64,000 bases of DNA from Bradyrhizobium valentinum (GCF_001440405.1 NZ_LLXX01000038.1:1-64000), one strand, 5' to 3'. Positions 43,491 through 54,332 are shown, numbered from the stretch's first letter. Notes: generated by a model from the sequence alone, not told the origin. A program made the numbers and translations.

Positions 43491-44804
43491 GTGAAACACG
43501 TCCTCAGCGCCCTGCTGGGCGCGGCTACCTTGTTGGGCGCAGCCCCTTCCGTCGCACAGACAACCCTGACCATCGCCACCGTGAACAACGGCGACATGAT
43601 CCGCATGCAGGCGTTGACCAACGATTTCACCGCCAAGAACCCTGACATCACCGTGAAATGGGTGACGCTCGAAGAGAACGTGCTGCGCCAACGCGTCACC
43701 ACGGATATCGCGACCAAGGGCGGACAGTTCGACGTGCTGACCATCGGCACCTACGAGGTGCCGATCTGGGCCAAGAAGAACTGGCTCGTTCCACTCGATA
43801 ATCTCGGCGCCGACTATGACGCGGCAGATCTGCTTCCCAAGATCCGCGATGCGGTATCGGTATCGGGCAAGCTCTATGCCGCGCCGTTCTACGGCGAGAG
43901 CTCGATGGTCATGTATCGCACCGACCTGTTCCAGAAGGCTGGCCTGACCATGCCGGAAAACCCGACCTGGGATTTCGTGATCGATGCGGCGAACAAGCTC
44001 ACCGACAAGTCCGGCGGCGTCTACGGCATCTGCCTGAGGGGCAAGGCGGGCTGGGGCGAGAACATGGCGTTCCTGACCGCGATGTCGAACTCGTTCGGCG
44101 CGCGCTGGTTCGACGAGAAGTGGCAGCCGCAATTCGACAAGCCGGAGTGGAAGAAGACGCTCTCGACCTATGTCGACCTGATGAAGGCCGCAGGCCCTCC
44201 CGGCGCAAGCTCAAACGGCTTCAATGAAAACCTGGCGCTGTTCAATTCCGGCAAATGCGCGATGTGGATCGACGCCACGGTGGCGGCGTCCTTCGTCACC
44301 AACCCGAAGGACTCCAAGGTAGCCGACAAGGTCGGCTTCGCGCTCGCGCCGAATGCGGGGCTCGGCAAGAACGCCAACTGGCTGTGGGCGTGGAATCTTG
44401 CGATCCCCGCGGGTTCGAAGAAGACCGCAGCCGCCGAGAAGTTCATCGCTTGGGCGACCAGCAAGGACTACACCAAGCTCGTCGCCTCGAAGGAGGGATG
44501 GGCAAATGTCCCGCCCGGCACGCGAACCTCGCTCTACCAGAATCCGGAATATCTGAAGGTCGCGCCGTTCGCCAAGCTGACGCTGGCATCGATCGACGCC
44601 GCCGATCCGAACAAGCCGAGCGTACAGCCGGTGCCGTATGTCGGCGTGCAATACGCGGCGATTCCGGAATTCCAGGGCATCGGCACCGCCGTCGGTCAGC
44701 AATTCTCGGCGGCGTTGGCTGGTTCATCGACGGTGGACGCTGCACTCGCAGCCGCGCAGACCGCCACCGAACGCGAAATGAAGCGCGCCGGTTATATCAA
44801 GTAG
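43491..44804 (+). CDS. Polyol/sugar ABC transporter, substrate-binding protein
   Basis: I choose GTG 43491 (KHVLSALLGAATLLG) with GGGAGG upstream. About 437 residues with a signal peptide ending near APSVAQ. It is a type 1 extracellular sugar-binding protein: DIATKGGQFDVLTIGTYEVP, APFYGESSMVMYRTDLFQKA and FNENLALFNSGKCAMWIDAT. It looks most like the SmoE (sorbitol/mannitol) group of rhizobia. It is followed by both permeases and the ATPase. Confidence 0.9.
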   Translation: MKHVLSALLGAATLLGAAPSVAQTTLTIATVNNGDMIRMQALTNDFTAKNPDITVKWVTLEENVLRQRVTTDIATKGGQFDVLTIGTYEVPIWAKKNWLVPLDNLGADYDAADLLPKIRDAVSVSGKLYAAPFYGESSMVMYRTDLFQKAGLTMPENPTWDFVIDAANKLTDKSGGVYGICLRGKAGWGENMAFLTAMSNSFGARWFDEKWQPQFDKPEWKKTLSTYVDLMKAAGPPGASSNGFNENLALFNSGKCAMWIDATVAASFVTNPKDSKVADKVGFALAPNAGLGKNANWLWAWNLAIPAGSKKTAAAEKFIAWATSKDYTKLVASKEGWANVPPGTRTSLYQNPEYLKVAPFAKLTLASIDAADPNKPSVQPVPYVGVQYAAIPEFQGIGTAVGQQFSAALAGSSTVDAALAAAQTATEREMKRAGYIK

Positions 44805-44889
44805 CTCGCCGCGCCAATCTTAGCTGCCGACCGGCCCCGGGGCACGGCCGGCAGCCACATCTCCCTTCAAGAGATAGCAGGAGGCGGTG

Positions 44890-45762
44890 ATGGCGACGCA
44901 GCAAACCCAGGTCCTTGGAAGGGCCCTGCTGACGCCGGCCGTCGCATTGCTGTTCATCTGGATGATCGTCCCACTCGCCATGACGATCTATTTTTCGACG
45001 CTGCACTATAGCCTGCTCGATTCGGAAGCCTGGAGCTTCGTCGGGCTGGAGAATTTTCGATACTTTCTCACCGATCCCGCTTTTCTGACCGCACTTCGGA
45101 ACACGCTGGTGCTGGTCGGTTCGGTGCTGGCAATCACCATTTTGCTCGGCACGCCGCTGGCACTGCTGCTCGATCAGCAGGTGGTCGGGCGCAGCATCAT
45201 CCGCTTGATGGTGATCGCACCGTTCTTCGTGATGCCGACCGTCAGCGCGCTGGTCTGGAAGAACCTCTTGATGCATCCGGTGTCCGGACTGTTCGCCTGG
45301 GTCGCGACGCTCGTGGGCACAACGCCGATCGACTGGTTCAACGATGTGCCATTGTTCTCGGTGATCCTTATCGTGGCCTGGCAATGGCTGCCGTTCGCCA
45401 CCCTCATCCTGTTGACGGCGCTGCAGTCCCAGGACGAGGAGCAGAAGGAAGCCGCCGAGATGGACGGGGCGAGCGCGCTTTCGACGTTCATCTATCTCAC
45501 CTTGCCGCACCTCGCGCGGCCGATCACTGTGGTCATCCTGATCGAAACGATATTCCTGCTGACCGTGTTCGCCGAAATCTTTGTCACCACCGGCGGCGGC
45601 CCCGGCCTGGCGACCACCAATATCGCATTCCTGATCTACACGCAGGCGCTGGTCCAGTACGATGTCGGCAACGCCTCCGCCGGCGGACTGGTCGCGGTCG
45701 TGATCGCCAATATCGTCGCGTTCTTCCTGGTGCGGATCGTCGGGCGGAATCTGGAGGCGTAA
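44890..45762 (+). CDS. Sugar ABC transporter permease 1
   Basis: A 290-residue membrane protein with six hydrophobic segments. I choose ATG 44890, with GTG 44887 also possible. The EAA loop that docks the ATPase is EAAEMDGASALSTFIYLTLP. It is of the MalF/UgpA type (SmoF-like) and pairs with the next gene, four bases away, to form the inner-membrane channel. Confidence 0.92.
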   Translation: MATQQTQVLGRALLTPAVALLFIWMIVPLAMTIYFSTLHYSLLDSEAWSFVGLENFRYFLTDPAFLTALRNTLVLVGSVLAITILLGTPLALLLDQQVVGRSIIRLMVIAPFFVMPTVSALVWKNLLMHPVSGLFAWVATLVGTTPIDWFNDVPLFSVILIVAWQWLPFATLILLTALQSQDEEQKEAAEMDGASALSTFIYLTLPHLARPITVVILIETIFLLTVFAEIFVTTGGGPGLATTNIAFLIYTQALVQYDVGNASAGGLVAVVIANIVAFFLVRIVGRNLEA

Positions 45763-45765
45763 GCG

Positions 45766-46596
45766 ATGGCACGCAAGGTCACAGCAAGACGCGTCTGGGT
45801 GTCCACCGCTGCGGCGTGGTTGTTCGGATTTCTGATTTTCCTGCCGATCTTGTGGATGGTGCTGACGAGTTTCAAGACCGAGCTTGAGGCGTTCTCGATG
45901 CCGCCAAAATTCCTGTTGTTTCACTGGACCACTGAGAATTACGCGACGGTGCAGGAGCGCAGCGACTACTTTCATCATGCGGTCAATTCGCTTCTCATTG
46001 CAGGCGGCTCGACGCTGATTGCGATGATCATTGCCATTCCGGCGGCCTGGTCGATGGCGTTCGCACCAACCAGGCGTACCAAGGACATTCTGCTCTGGAT
46101 GCTCTCGACCAAGATGATGCCATCGGTCGGCGTGCTGCTTCCGATTTACCTGATCTACCGGGACTTCGGACTGCTCGACAGGCGCGCCGGACTGGTCATG
46201 ATCCTTTGTCTCGGAAATCTGCCGATCGTGATCTGGATGCTCTTCACCTATTTCAAGGAGATTCCGAAAGACATTCTGGAAGCGGCGCGGATGGATGGGG
46301 CGACCATCGGGCGCGAGCTCGTTTACGTGCTGACGCCGATGGCCATTCCAGGCCTTGCCTCGACGCTACTGCTCAATTTCATTCTGGCGTGGAACGAGGC
46401 GTTCTGGACGCTGAACCTTTCGACATCGGACGCAGCGCCGCTGACGGTGTTCATTGCCTCCTATTCGAGTCCAGAGGGCCTGTTCTGGGCCAAACTATCC
46501 GCCGCCTCGACGCTCGCCATTGCTCCGATCATCATTCTCGGTTGGTTCACCCAGCGGCAACTTGTTCGCGGGCTGACGTTCGGCGCCGTCAAATAG
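45766..46596 (+). CDS. Sugar ABC transporter permease 2
   Basis: A 276-residue membrane protein of the MalG/UgpE type (SmoG-like). The EAA loop reads [20 protein letters not shown]. Segments include [20 protein letters not shown] and [19 protein letters not shown] with a normal C-terminal [11 protein letters not shown]. It lies directly after permease 1. Confidence 0.92.
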   Translation: MARKVTARRVWVSTAAAWLFGFLIFLPILWMVLTSFKTELEAFSMPPKFLLFHWTTENYATVQERSDYFHHAVNSLLIAGGSTLIAMIIAIPAAWSMAFAPTRRTKDILLWMLSTKMMPSVGVLLPIYLIYRDFGLLDRRAGLVMILCLGNLPIVIWMLFTYFKEIPKDILEAARMDGATIGRELVYVLTPMAIPGLASTLLLNFILAWNEAFWTLNLSTSDAAPLTVFIASYSSPEGLFWAKLSAASTLAIAPIIILGWFTQRQLVRGLTFGAVK

Positions 46597-46613
46597 CAAA
46601 GGGATCAGGGATC

Positions 46614-47618
46614 ATGGGCCAGATCACGTTGCAGGGGGTCCGCAAGTCGTTCGGGCCGGTCAACATCATCAAGGATGCCAATCTGGATATCGAGAACGGC
46701 TCCTTCGTGGTTTTCGTCGGACCATCCGGCTGCGGGAAGACGACGCTGTTGCGCCTGATCGCCGGACTAGAGGATGTCACCGGCGGACAGATCCTGATCG
46801 ACGGCAGGAACGTGGTGGGCGTGCCGCCGGCGAAGCGCGGCCTGTCGATGGTGTTCCAGTCCTATGCGCTCTATCCGCATATGAGCGTCCGCGGCAACAT
46901 CGCGTTCGGCCTGAAGATGGCCGGCCTGCCGCGCTCCGATATCGACCGCAAGGTGGAGGCCGCGGCCGCCACGCTGAACCTGACGCCCTATCTCGACCGG
47001 AAGCCGCGCGAGCTTTCCGGCGGACAGCGCCAGCGCGTCGCGATCGGACGGGCAATCGTGCGCGAGCCCAAGGCGTTCCTGTTCGATGAACCCCTGTCAA
47101 ATCTCGACGCTGCGCTGCGGGTCCAGATGCGAATGGAAGTCGCCAAATTGCAGAAGCAACTTGCGACCACCGCCATCTATGTCACCCATGACCAGGTCGA
47201 GGCTATGACGATGGCCGACAAGATCGTCGTGCTCAACGCCGGCAACATCGAACAATACGGCTCGCCGCTGGAGCTCTACGAGCGCCCGGCGAATCTTTTC
47301 GTCGCCGGTTTCATCGGCTCGCCGAAGATGAACTTTGTGCCCGGCGAAGTGGCCGGCGAGCCCAGCGTCGCCACGCTCGGCGTCAGGCCCGAGCATCTGA
47401 AGATCGGCAAGGAAGGGGAAGGCTGGCCCGGGACCGTATCGGTCGCCGAGCATCTCGGCAGCGATACCTTCCTCTATGTCGACGCCGGCAAACTTGGCTT
47501 GCTGACGGCGCGTTGCATCGGAGAATTCAACTTCAAGGCCGGCGACCGCATCTGGCTTTCGCCCGATCCCGCGCGCTTGCACCGCTTCGACAAGGACGGC
47601 GTGGTCATCAGGACATGA
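46614..47618 (+). CDS. Sugar ABC transporter ATPase (UgpC/SmoK-like)
   Basis: A 334-residue ATPase starting at ATG 46614. It has Walker [22 protein letters not shown]-loop [20 protein letters not shown], signature [20 protein letters not shown] and Walker [20 protein letters not shown]. The C-terminal regulatory domain of the MalK/UgpC type ([17 protein letters not shown]) is present. It drives import through the two permeases upstream. Confidence 0.94.
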   Translation: MGQITLQGVRKSFGPVNIIKDANLDIENGSFVVFVGPSGCGKTTLLRLIAGLEDVTGGQILIDGRNVVGVPPAKRGLSMVFQSYALYPHMSVRGNIAFGLKMAGLPRSDIDRKVEAAAATLNLTPYLDRKPRELSGGQRQRVAIGRAIVREPKAFLFDEPLSNLDAALRVQMRMEVAKLQKQLATTAIYVTHDQVEAMTMADKIVVLNAGNIEQYGSPLELYERPANLFVAGFIGSPKMNFVPGEVAGEPSVATLGVRPEHLKIGKEGEGWPGTVSVAEHLGSDTFLYVDAGKLGLLTARCIGEFNFKAGDRIWLSPDPARLHRFDKDGVVIRT

Positions 47619-47665
47619 GCGGATGGCGCGCCGCGCCGCGATGAGCAAACAGGAAGAACAGGATT

Positions 47666-48439
47666 ATGTATCTGGAAAAATTCAAGCTTGACCGAAAAAC
47701 GGCCCTGGTGACCGGCGCCGGCCAGGGAATCGGACTTGCCTGCGCCGAGGCCTTGGCGGAGGCCGGAGCGAAGGTCGTGATCGCCGATCGCGACTCCCAA
47801 CTTGCCGATACCGGGTGCGCTAGTCTGAAGGCGAAAGGTCTGGATGCCGAGATCGTCATCATGGACGTAACGGACTCGAAGCGCGTTACCGAGGTCGCCG
47901 ACCAATTGGCATCCCGCTACGGCGGCATCGATATCCTTGTCAACAATGCCGGCATTGCGCGAAGCGAGACGCCGGCCGAAAAGGTTGCCGACGAACACTG
48001 GAACAACGTCATCGACGTCAATCTCAACGGCACGTTCTGGTGCTGTCGCGCCTTCGGCAAGCACATGCTGGACGCGAAGTCCGGTTCCATCGTGAACATC
48101 GGGTCGATGTCAGGCTTCATTGTCAACAAACCGCAGGAGCAGTGCTACTACAACGCCTCCAAGGCCGCGGTGCACCATCTCACCAAATCGCTCGCGGCCG
48201 AGTGGGGGGCACGCGGCGTCCGCGTCAACGCCGTGGCGCCGACTTATATCGCGACCCCACTCAACGCATTCGTCAAGAACAGCCCGCGGATGTACGATGC
48301 CTGGATCGGCGGCACGCCAATGGCCCGGATGGGAGAGGTCGACGAAATCGCGTCCGTCGTCCTGTTTCTGGCGTCTGACGCCGCAAGCCTGATGACCGGG
48401 AGTGTTGTCCTTGTTGACGGAGGCTATACGTGCTGGTGA
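47666..48439 (+). CDS. SDR-family polyol dehydrogenase
   Basis: A 257-residue SDR: TALVTGAGQGIGLACAEALA, ILVNNAGIARSETPAEKVAD, IVNIGSMSGFIVNKPQEQCY and YYNASKAAVHHLTKSLAAEW. It resembles D-arabitol, xylitol or sorbitol dehydrogenases of polyol operons. Between a polyol-type ABC transporter and two kinases it most likely oxidises the imported polyol to a ketose. Confidence 0.9.
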   Translation: MYLEKFKLDRKTALVTGAGQGIGLACAEALAEAGAKVVIADRDSQLADTGCASLKAKGLDAEIVIMDVTDSKRVTEVADQLASRYGGIDILVNNAGIARSETPAEKVADEHWNNVIDVNLNGTFWCCRAFGKHMLDAKSGSIVNIGSMSGFIVNKPQEQCYYNASKAAVHHLTKSLAAEWGARGVRVNAVAPTYIATPLNAFVKNSPRMYDAWIGGTPMARMGEVDEIASVVLFLASDAASLMTGSVVLVDGGYTCW

Positions 48440-48466
48440 GCTGGCGCTGAACTAAGCGGGGGTGCA

Positions 48467-50131
48467 ATGCAGCAGGCCTTCATCGGCATCGACGTCGGAA
48501 CGTCGAGCGCCCGCGCCGGAGTGTTTGACGAGAACGGAACCTTGCTGGCGACCGCCCGGCATCCGATCACGCTATGGCACGAAGCGGGCGGTGTCGTCGA
48601 ACAGTCGTCGTCCGAGATCTGGTCAGCATGCGCCGCGTCGGTTCGCGCGGCGATGGGGGAGGCCGCCATTCCGCCTTCCGCAGTCAAGGGCCTGGGTTTT
48701 GACGCGACCTGCTCGCTCGTGGTGCTCGATGCTGGCGGCCATCCGCTGACGGTAAGTAGCTGCGGCGACGACCGAAGGAACGTCATCGTTTGGATGGATC
48801 ATCGCGCTATGGCCGAAGCGCACGAGGTCAACGAGACGCAGGACGAGGTCCTCCGCTATGTCGGCGGCTCGATCTCGCCGGAAATGGAAATTCCAAAACT
48901 GCTTTGGCTGAAACGGCACCTGCCGTCGACCTATCGGTCGGCGGGTCATTTCTTCGACCTTGCCGACTATCTTTCGTTTCGTGCCACCGGATCAACGGCC
49001 CGGTCGATATGCACCGTCGTCTGCAAATGGAATTATCTTGCCCACGATCAGCGCTGGTGCCGCAGCTATTTCGAGCGCGTTGGTCTTGGCGATCTTGCCT
49101 CGGACGAATACGCGCGAATCGGAAGGGAGATCGTCGCACCCGGCACGTCGCTGGGGGCCGGCCTGACGAAGTCCGCGGCACAGGATTTGGGGCTTCTCGA
49201 AGGCACGCCGGTCGCCGCGTCGCTGATCGACGCGCACGCCGGCGGCGTGGGCACGATTGGTGGACGCGGGAAGTCGGGTGAGCCGGTCGATGTGTGTCGT
49301 CGCCTTGCCTACATTATGGGGACCTCGGCTTGCATCATGGCAACGACGCGTGAGCCGTGCTTCGTCCCCGGCGTCTGGGGTCCCTATTGTTCAGGAATGG
49401 TGCCGGGGTTCTGGCTCAACGAAGGCGGTCAGTCCGCGGCCGGTGCGGCCATCGATCATCTCGTCGGGTCTCATCCTGCCTACAACGAGGCCGTCGCGAC
49501 TGCGCATGCTGCCGGCATGGAAGTTCTGGAATTTCTCGAACGGCGTATCGTCTCCCGCGTCGCGAGTCTGGGTGAAGCTGCGATTTTTGCCCGAGACATC
49601 CACGTTCTGCCCGAGTTTCTCGGCAACCGGTCGCCCTTTGCCGATCCCTACTCCCGCGCGGTCGTTGCAGGCATGGATCTCGACGCCGACATCGGCTCGA
49701 TGGAGCGACTGTTCGTGGCCGGACTGTGCGGCCTTGCGTATGGACTTGCCGATGTCGTCGAAGCTTTCCGATCGCACGGCGTGGACAGCGACATGATGGT
49801 GATCAGCGGCGGCGCAGGACGAAGTCCGCTGGTTCGCCAGATCATGGCGGATACGACCGGCCTGACCGTTGCGGTTCCCGAAACGCACGAGCCCGTCCTG
49901 CTCGGTGCCGCCATGCTGGGTGCGGTTGCGGCGAAGTCTTGCGGATCAGTCGGTGAGGCGATGGCATCAATGTCCGCGATCGGCCGGCTGAGCGAGTCGA
50001 CACCGCCGGGATTAACCGATTTCCACCGGACAAAGCGGCGGGTTCACGGGCTGATGCGAAAGCTGGAGCAAGATAGCCGTAGTGCGATGCAGGGGATCGC
50101 ATCGATCGCCGCACTTGATATGAAGAACTAG
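48467..50131 (+). CDS. FGGY-family carbohydrate kinase (ribulokinase-like)
   Basis: A 554-residue kinase with FIGIDVGTSSARAGVFDENG (phosphate-binding start), GLGFDATCSLVVLD, IVWMDHRAMAEAHEVNET and the end VISGGAGRSPLVRQIMADTT. The length and the VWMDHRA segment resemble D-ribulokinase (YDR109C/FGGY) type members. It would phosphorylate the ketose made by the dehydrogenase. Confidence 0.9.
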   Translation: MQQAFIGIDVGTSSARAGVFDENGTLLATARHPITLWHEAGGVVEQSSSEIWSACAASVRAAMGEAAIPPSAVKGLGFDATCSLVVLDAGGHPLTVSSCGDDRRNVIVWMDHRAMAEAHEVNETQDEVLRYVGGSISPEMEIPKLLWLKRHLPSTYRSAGHFFDLADYLSFRATGSTARSICTVVCKWNYLAHDQRWCRSYFERVGLGDLASDEYARIGREIVAPGTSLGAGLTKSAAQDLGLLEGTPVAASLIDAHAGGVGTIGGRGKSGEPVDVCRRLAYIMGTSACIMATTREPCFVPGVWGPYCSGMVPGFWLNEGGQSAAGAAIDHLVGSHPAYNEAVATAHAAGMEVLEFLERRIVSRVASLGEAAIFARDIHVLPEFLGNRSPFADPYSRAVVAGMDLDADIGSMERLFVAGLCGLAYGLADVVEAFRSHGVDSDMMVISGGAGRSPLVRQIMADTTGLTVAVPETHEPVLLGAAMLGAVAAKSCGSVGEAMASMSAIGRLSESTPPGLTDFHRTKRRVHGLMRKLEQDSRSAMQGIASIAALDMKN

Positions 50132-50135
50132 AGCC

Positions 50136-51098
50136 ATGCTGCTGAGTTGTGGAGATGCCCTGGTCGATTTCCTGCCGGTCAAGTCCTCGGATGGACGCGA
50201 CGCGGCCGTGCCAGTTGTCGGAGGATCCTGCCTCAACATCGCTGTCGGCATGGCGCGTCTCGGCGCTCCGGCGGGGTTTGTAGGCGGCATCTCGACCGAT
50301 CTCTTCGGCCGCATGATTGCCGAACACGCGTCGGCCTCGCAGGTCGATCTTCGCTACGTGACGCGCAGCGAGCATCAGACGACGCTTGCGTTCGTCCGCA
50401 CTATCGCGGGCGAGCCGCAGTATGCGTTCTATGACGAGGCGACGGCGTCCCGAAATTGGACCTACCAGCGCGGCTCCATCCCCTTCGACGAGATCGAAGC
50501 GGTTCATGTCGGATCGACCACGCTTGCCAACGACAATGGGGCAGCCCAGGCGTTGGCGATGATCGAAGACGCAGGCGGCTCGACCACCATCTCCTTCGAT
50601 CCGAATTGCCGACCCAATTTGGTCAGGCACAAGGCGCGCTACGTCGATCAGATGAATGCATTTGCCGCCGCTGCAGACATCGTGCGGATGTCGGATGTCG
50701 ATTTTGAATTTCTATACGGCGGCAACGACTATGCGGGAAAGGCCAAGTCGCTCATCGAGGCGGGCGCCGGCCTGGTTGTTGTCACCCGTGGAATCAAGGG
50801 AGCGCAGGCATGGCATCGAGGGGCAGGCGCAGTCGAGGTTCAGGCCCCCGCCGTAGACGTGGTGGATAGCATTGGGGCTGGCGACAGTTTTCAAGCGGCG
50901 CTCCTATTCGCTTTGCATACGATCGGAAGGATCAAAACCCACCCCCTGTCGCAGATGAATTCCAACCAGCTTTGTCGAGTGCTGTCGTTTGCCTCGATTT
51001 GCGCGGCCTTCACGTGCGGGCGGGCCGGGGCCGATCCGCCGCGCCAAACGGATGTCGGCCCGGCATTGTCTCGTCTTCTTGCCAGATATGTCGAATGA
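50136..51098 (+). CDS. PfkB-family carbohydrate kinase
   Basis: A 320-residue ribokinase-fold protein four bases after the FGGY kinase. It has LLSCGDALVDFLPV, GGSCLNIAVGMARLGAPAGF and the catalytic loop DVVDSIGAGDSFQAALLFAL with the base aspartate. It resembles fructokinases. A second sugar kinase suggests the operon handles two ketoses, for example fructose and a pentulose. Confidence 0.9.
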   Translation: MLLSCGDALVDFLPVKSSDGRDAAVPVVGGSCLNIAVGMARLGAPAGFVGGISTDLFGRMIAEHASASQVDLRYVTRSEHQTTLAFVRTIAGEPQYAFYDEATASRNWTYQRGSIPFDEIEAVHVGSTTLANDNGAAQALAMIEDAGGSTTISFDPNCRPNLVRHKARYVDQMNAFAAAADIVRMSDVDFEFLYGGNDYAGKAKSLIEAGAGLVVVTRGIKGAQAWHRGAGAVEVQAPAVDVVDSIGAGDSFQAALLFALHTIGRIKTHPLSQMNSNQLCRVLSFASICAAFTCGRAGADPPRQTDVGPALSRLLARYVE

Positions 51099-52323
51099 AA
51101 CGCGAGATATCGCCCGGCCGCGACTTTGTTGGCCTAGATTCCTTTGACCCGATTTGGAACAGCGCCACGATTGATGGACTGGACTGACCCACACTTCCTT
51201 ACGTTGATTGTCATTGGACGAAAATTGAAAGACGGCGCCTAGCAGCGGACCTCACACTGGGCGGCGACGCATTGCCGGTGGCGGGCTAGTGTGTTGCGAG
51301 TCTCTGAACCCTGGCGGTCGCGGCAAGGAGAGGTGGTTCACCTACGTCGGCCCCGCGTTCTCCGGCGTGACGAGTGTCACGATTACGACTAACAAAAAGG
51401 CTCCGTGGGGCAAGCCTCGTGACGGCTGGCAAGTGCATACTTCCACGTCATTCTGAATCTAGTCCAATCTTTAAGTCTCGCCGCCGGGGTGCCGTTGAAG
51501 AGGCCCGGCGGCGAAATCACGTCAATACCCACCAAAACCGCAAGCATCGATCCGAAGGCGACGGTCCGAACTGCGCACATCAGGAGATGAGAGACGCGGC
51601 TTCGCTGGCCGCCGTGCGAGTGCCGCAACGATCTGTGTCGTGCACAAAGCCGGGCGCGCCCTATCTTTGATCTTCGGCATGGCGCGTGAGGCGTCGACAT
51701 GCAATGCCTCGCACTTGTTGTCTTCCGACATAACCGGTGGGGCAGTGCGCTGAATGCGTTCTCGCGCGGCTCTCGGCGAACGCGAAAGTCTCCCAAACCC
51801 ACTGCGAGTGCAATAGGAAGTAAAATCGTTTTGGTTGTCTCGGTTTTTCCTCCAGTTGAGGCCGTAGAACAGCGCTCAGAGTTTTGCAAACGTCTCAGAA
51901 CTGCTCAGTTTTGGCCGCATCAAAAACGGGTGGGATTGCAAAACCAGCTGAGGCAAAACAACGACTTAGCCCAAAAATCGATAGGCTCACACCAAGGCAG
52001 TGCTTGCGCGCGAGCCTTGGGTTGGCCAGTTCGATCCGCTGTCGGGATAGGCCGCGAGGAACGTAGCGAGATCCTCCGGTCGAGGGAGAAGCACGCGCGT
52101 CCTTGATCCGGAAACCACAGATCGGGTCGAGCTGCAGATGCCTGAATGCCTTTTCCGCTCATGAGGATGTGGCATCGAAGCGTCCGGCAAACAAATGAGC
52201 CATCGCCATGTCGGTCTGCAACCGAACCATCTCAGGATCCAACGGACTACCTGGCGCCGGGTGAGCCAAAGCTCAGCGCGAGCGGATCGAGCGAGTCCTG
52301 CTTTCTTGGCAGGTGATGGATTG
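51099..52323. other. Long gene-poor region
   Basis: No gene can be firmly called in these 1.2 kb. A possible 63-codon minus frame (51389-51580) starts MCAVRTVAFGSMLAVLVGID and looks like a small exported or membrane peptide, at low confidence. The remainder shows no repeat, RNA gene or known protein fragment that I can read. Confidence 0.45.
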
Positions 52324-53787
52324 CTAAGCCTGTCGCAAATCGCTCTCTTCCACGGCCGGCGGCGGTACCGTCGCCGCGACCACAACGACGCCGGCGAGCG
52401 AAATGGCCGCCGCTACCGCAAGACCGATCTCATAGCCCGACGCGAACGATGCCACACCTGCAGCCGCCGCGACGCCGGCGAGCTGTGCAATCCGGCTCGC
52501 CGCATTGTTGATCCCGGAGGCGAGCCCCTCATCGGCCCGGTCTACGCTCGACATGACGGAGGCGGTGAGCGGCGCCACCAGCACGGCAAAGGAGACGCCC
52601 AGCAGCGCCATCGGCCCGATCACGCCGATCATCAGGGAAGCCTCCTGGCTTAGCGCCATCCAGCCATAGGCCAGAGCCGCACCAGCCGGCCCGATAATAA
52701 GCATAGCCCGGGCTCCCATCTTGTCTGCCAAACTGCCGAAGACCTTCGACAGGAGGCCGACGCCGAGGGTGAAGGGCAGGAAGGCCAGCCCGGCGTCGGT
52801 CGACGGCAACCCGCGACGGTCTACGAGATCAAAGGGCAGGAGGAAGAACATGATCGAAAGCCCACCGTAGACAAGTAGTGTTGCGAGATTCAGACCAAAG
52901 AAGGCGCGGTTTTTCGCGAGGCGGGGCGGCGTCATCGGTTGCCCGCAATTGCGCTCCCAGATGGCGTAGAGGGCGAGCCCAACGACACCGAGGCCGGCTA
53001 CGGCCGCGATCGTCATGGCCGACAGCGGCGGACTAGCGGTGGCGCCCTGCGCCTCGCTTGGGCCAATCTGGCTGAGTGCATAGGCGAGCACGCCTAGCGC
53101 CGCGGTGAGGATTGCGGCGCCTATTACGTCGAACCGACGCGGTTCGCGCCGATCCTCTGGCGCGAAGGCTAATAAGATCCCGACCGCAACGAGTGCGAGC
53201 GGTGGATTTATCCAGAACACGGACGGCCAACCAAACGTCTCGGTCAACCAGCCGCCCAATGCCGGCCCGCCAGCGGTGGTTAGCGCCGATGCCGCCGCCC
53301 ACACGCCGATCGCCCGATTTCGCTCGTCCCGCGGATAGGTGGCGCCGATAAGGGCGAGGCTCGCCGGCGTGAGAATCGCTGCGGCGATCCCCTGCACGAC
53401 CCGGGCGGCGATCAGCCAGGCCGCCGTTGGAGCAAGCGCGCAAGCCGCCGACGCCAGACCGAACAACATGCAGCCGACCGAGAGCATGCGCGCCTTTCCA
53501 TGGACGTCGGCGAGTGCGCCACCGACCAGCGTGAGAGACGCCAACGCGAGTACATAGCCGTTGAGGACCCACTGAACGGATGCGAGATCGGCGCCGAAAT
53601 CGGCGCGCAGCCTCGGCAGTGCCACCGTGAGGGCGGAACCATCGATGAACGCCATTGAGGACGCGAGCACGCATGCTGCCAGCACCAACTGGCGGCGCCG
53701 GAGCGGAATTTCATGCCCGAGCTCTCGCGGACATGGTTCCGCTGCAATAACGCCGCGACTGCAAGGCTCGACAAACGGCTGCGCCAT
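52324..53787 (-). CDS. DHA2-family MFS drug efflux transporter (EmrB-like)
   Basis: A 487-residue membrane protein with about 14 hydrophobic segments. Typical parts: LVLAACVLASSMAFIDGSAL then TVALPRLRADFGADLASVQW, LVGGALADVHGKARMLSVGC (loop motif) and GPALGGWLTETFGWPSVFWI (motif C of drug/H+ antiporters). No membrane fusion partner is adjacent. It likely exports drugs or secondary metabolites with proton exchange. Confidence 0.92.
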   Translation of the reverse strand: MAQPFVEPCSRGVIAAEPCPRELGHEIPLRRRQLVLAACVLASSMAFIDGSALTVALPRLRADFGADLASVQWVLNGYVLALASLTLVGGALADVHGKARMLSVGCMLFGLASAACALAPTAAWLIAARVVQGIAAAILTPASLALIGATYPRDERNRAIGVWAAASALTTAGGPALGGWLTETFGWPSVFWINPPLALVAVGILLAFAPEDRREPRRFDVIGAAILTAALGVLAYALSQIGPSEAQGATASPPLSAMTIAAVAGLGVVGLALYAIWERNCGQPMTPPRLAKNRAFFGLNLATLLVYGGLSIMFFLLPFDLVDRRGLPSTDAGLAFLPFTLGVGLLSKVFGSLADKMGARAMLIIGPAGAALAYGWMALSQEASLMIGVIGPMALLGVSFAVLVAPLTASVMSSVDRADEGLASGINNAASRIAQLAGVAAAAGVASFASGYEIGLAVAAAISLAGVVVVAATVPPPAVEESDLRQA

Positions 53788-53994
53788 GACATTCTCCTCA
53801 GCTCACGCGGCTCCGGTCAAGGTCATTGAGCCACTCGTAACTACCGCGCTGCTTGAGCAGTGCAACGGCAAACAAACACGGTCCCATTCGATCCCCTGAT
53901 GGTACTCTTGTCCGAGAGCTTGGGACATGTGCTGGTGAATGGCGCGGCTCGACAGCAAACCGGTCCGACGCAGACAGTAACGAAGTTCCTCGTC

Positions 53995-54300
53995 TGTCAT
54001 CCGGCGGACCACCACGGTCGCGACGCCGTTGCCGATCAGGTTGGTGAGCGCGCGGCCTTCGCTCATGAACTTGTCGATGCCCCGAGGATCGCCAGCGCTT
54101 TGATCGGAATTCCGGGGACCATCGCCAGGGTCGCGGCCAGGGTGACGAACCCGGCGCCCATCACACCCGAGGCGCCTTTCGAGGTCAGCATCGCGATCGC
54201 CAGGATGCTTAGCTTCTGGCCTAGCGTGAGGGGCGTGTTGGTCGCCTGGGCGAGGCCAGCGTTGCCAGCGTCATGTAGATGTTGGTGCTGGCGCAGAGGA
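53995..54300 (-). pseudogene. dctA: C4-dicarboxylate transporter fragment (dctA remnant)
   Basis: In changing minus frames the late part of DctA can be read in order: [12 protein letters not shown], then [20 protein letters not shown] and [36 protein letters not shown], then [20 protein letters not shown]. At least two frameshifts break it, and both the first three quarters and the proper C-terminus are missing. It is clearly a decaying copy of the dicarboxylate/H+ symporter. Confidence 0.85.
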
Positions 54301-54332
54301 TGATTGACGAAGCACAGATGCCGGCTGCGCAC

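Noticed and set aside
42486..44132. 548-codon minus-strand frame
   Set aside because: It is antisense to the SorC regulator and binding-protein genes, and arginine/histidine-rich. Long antisense frames are expected in high-GC genes.
44797..45978. 393-codon minus-strand frame
   Set aside because: Antisense to both permease genes, very rich in Q, H, D and R, with no protein-family character.
51389..51889. 166-codon minus frame in the gene-poor region
   Set aside because: Most of it is not protein-like. Only the last part, from a start at 51580, looks possible and is noted at low confidence.
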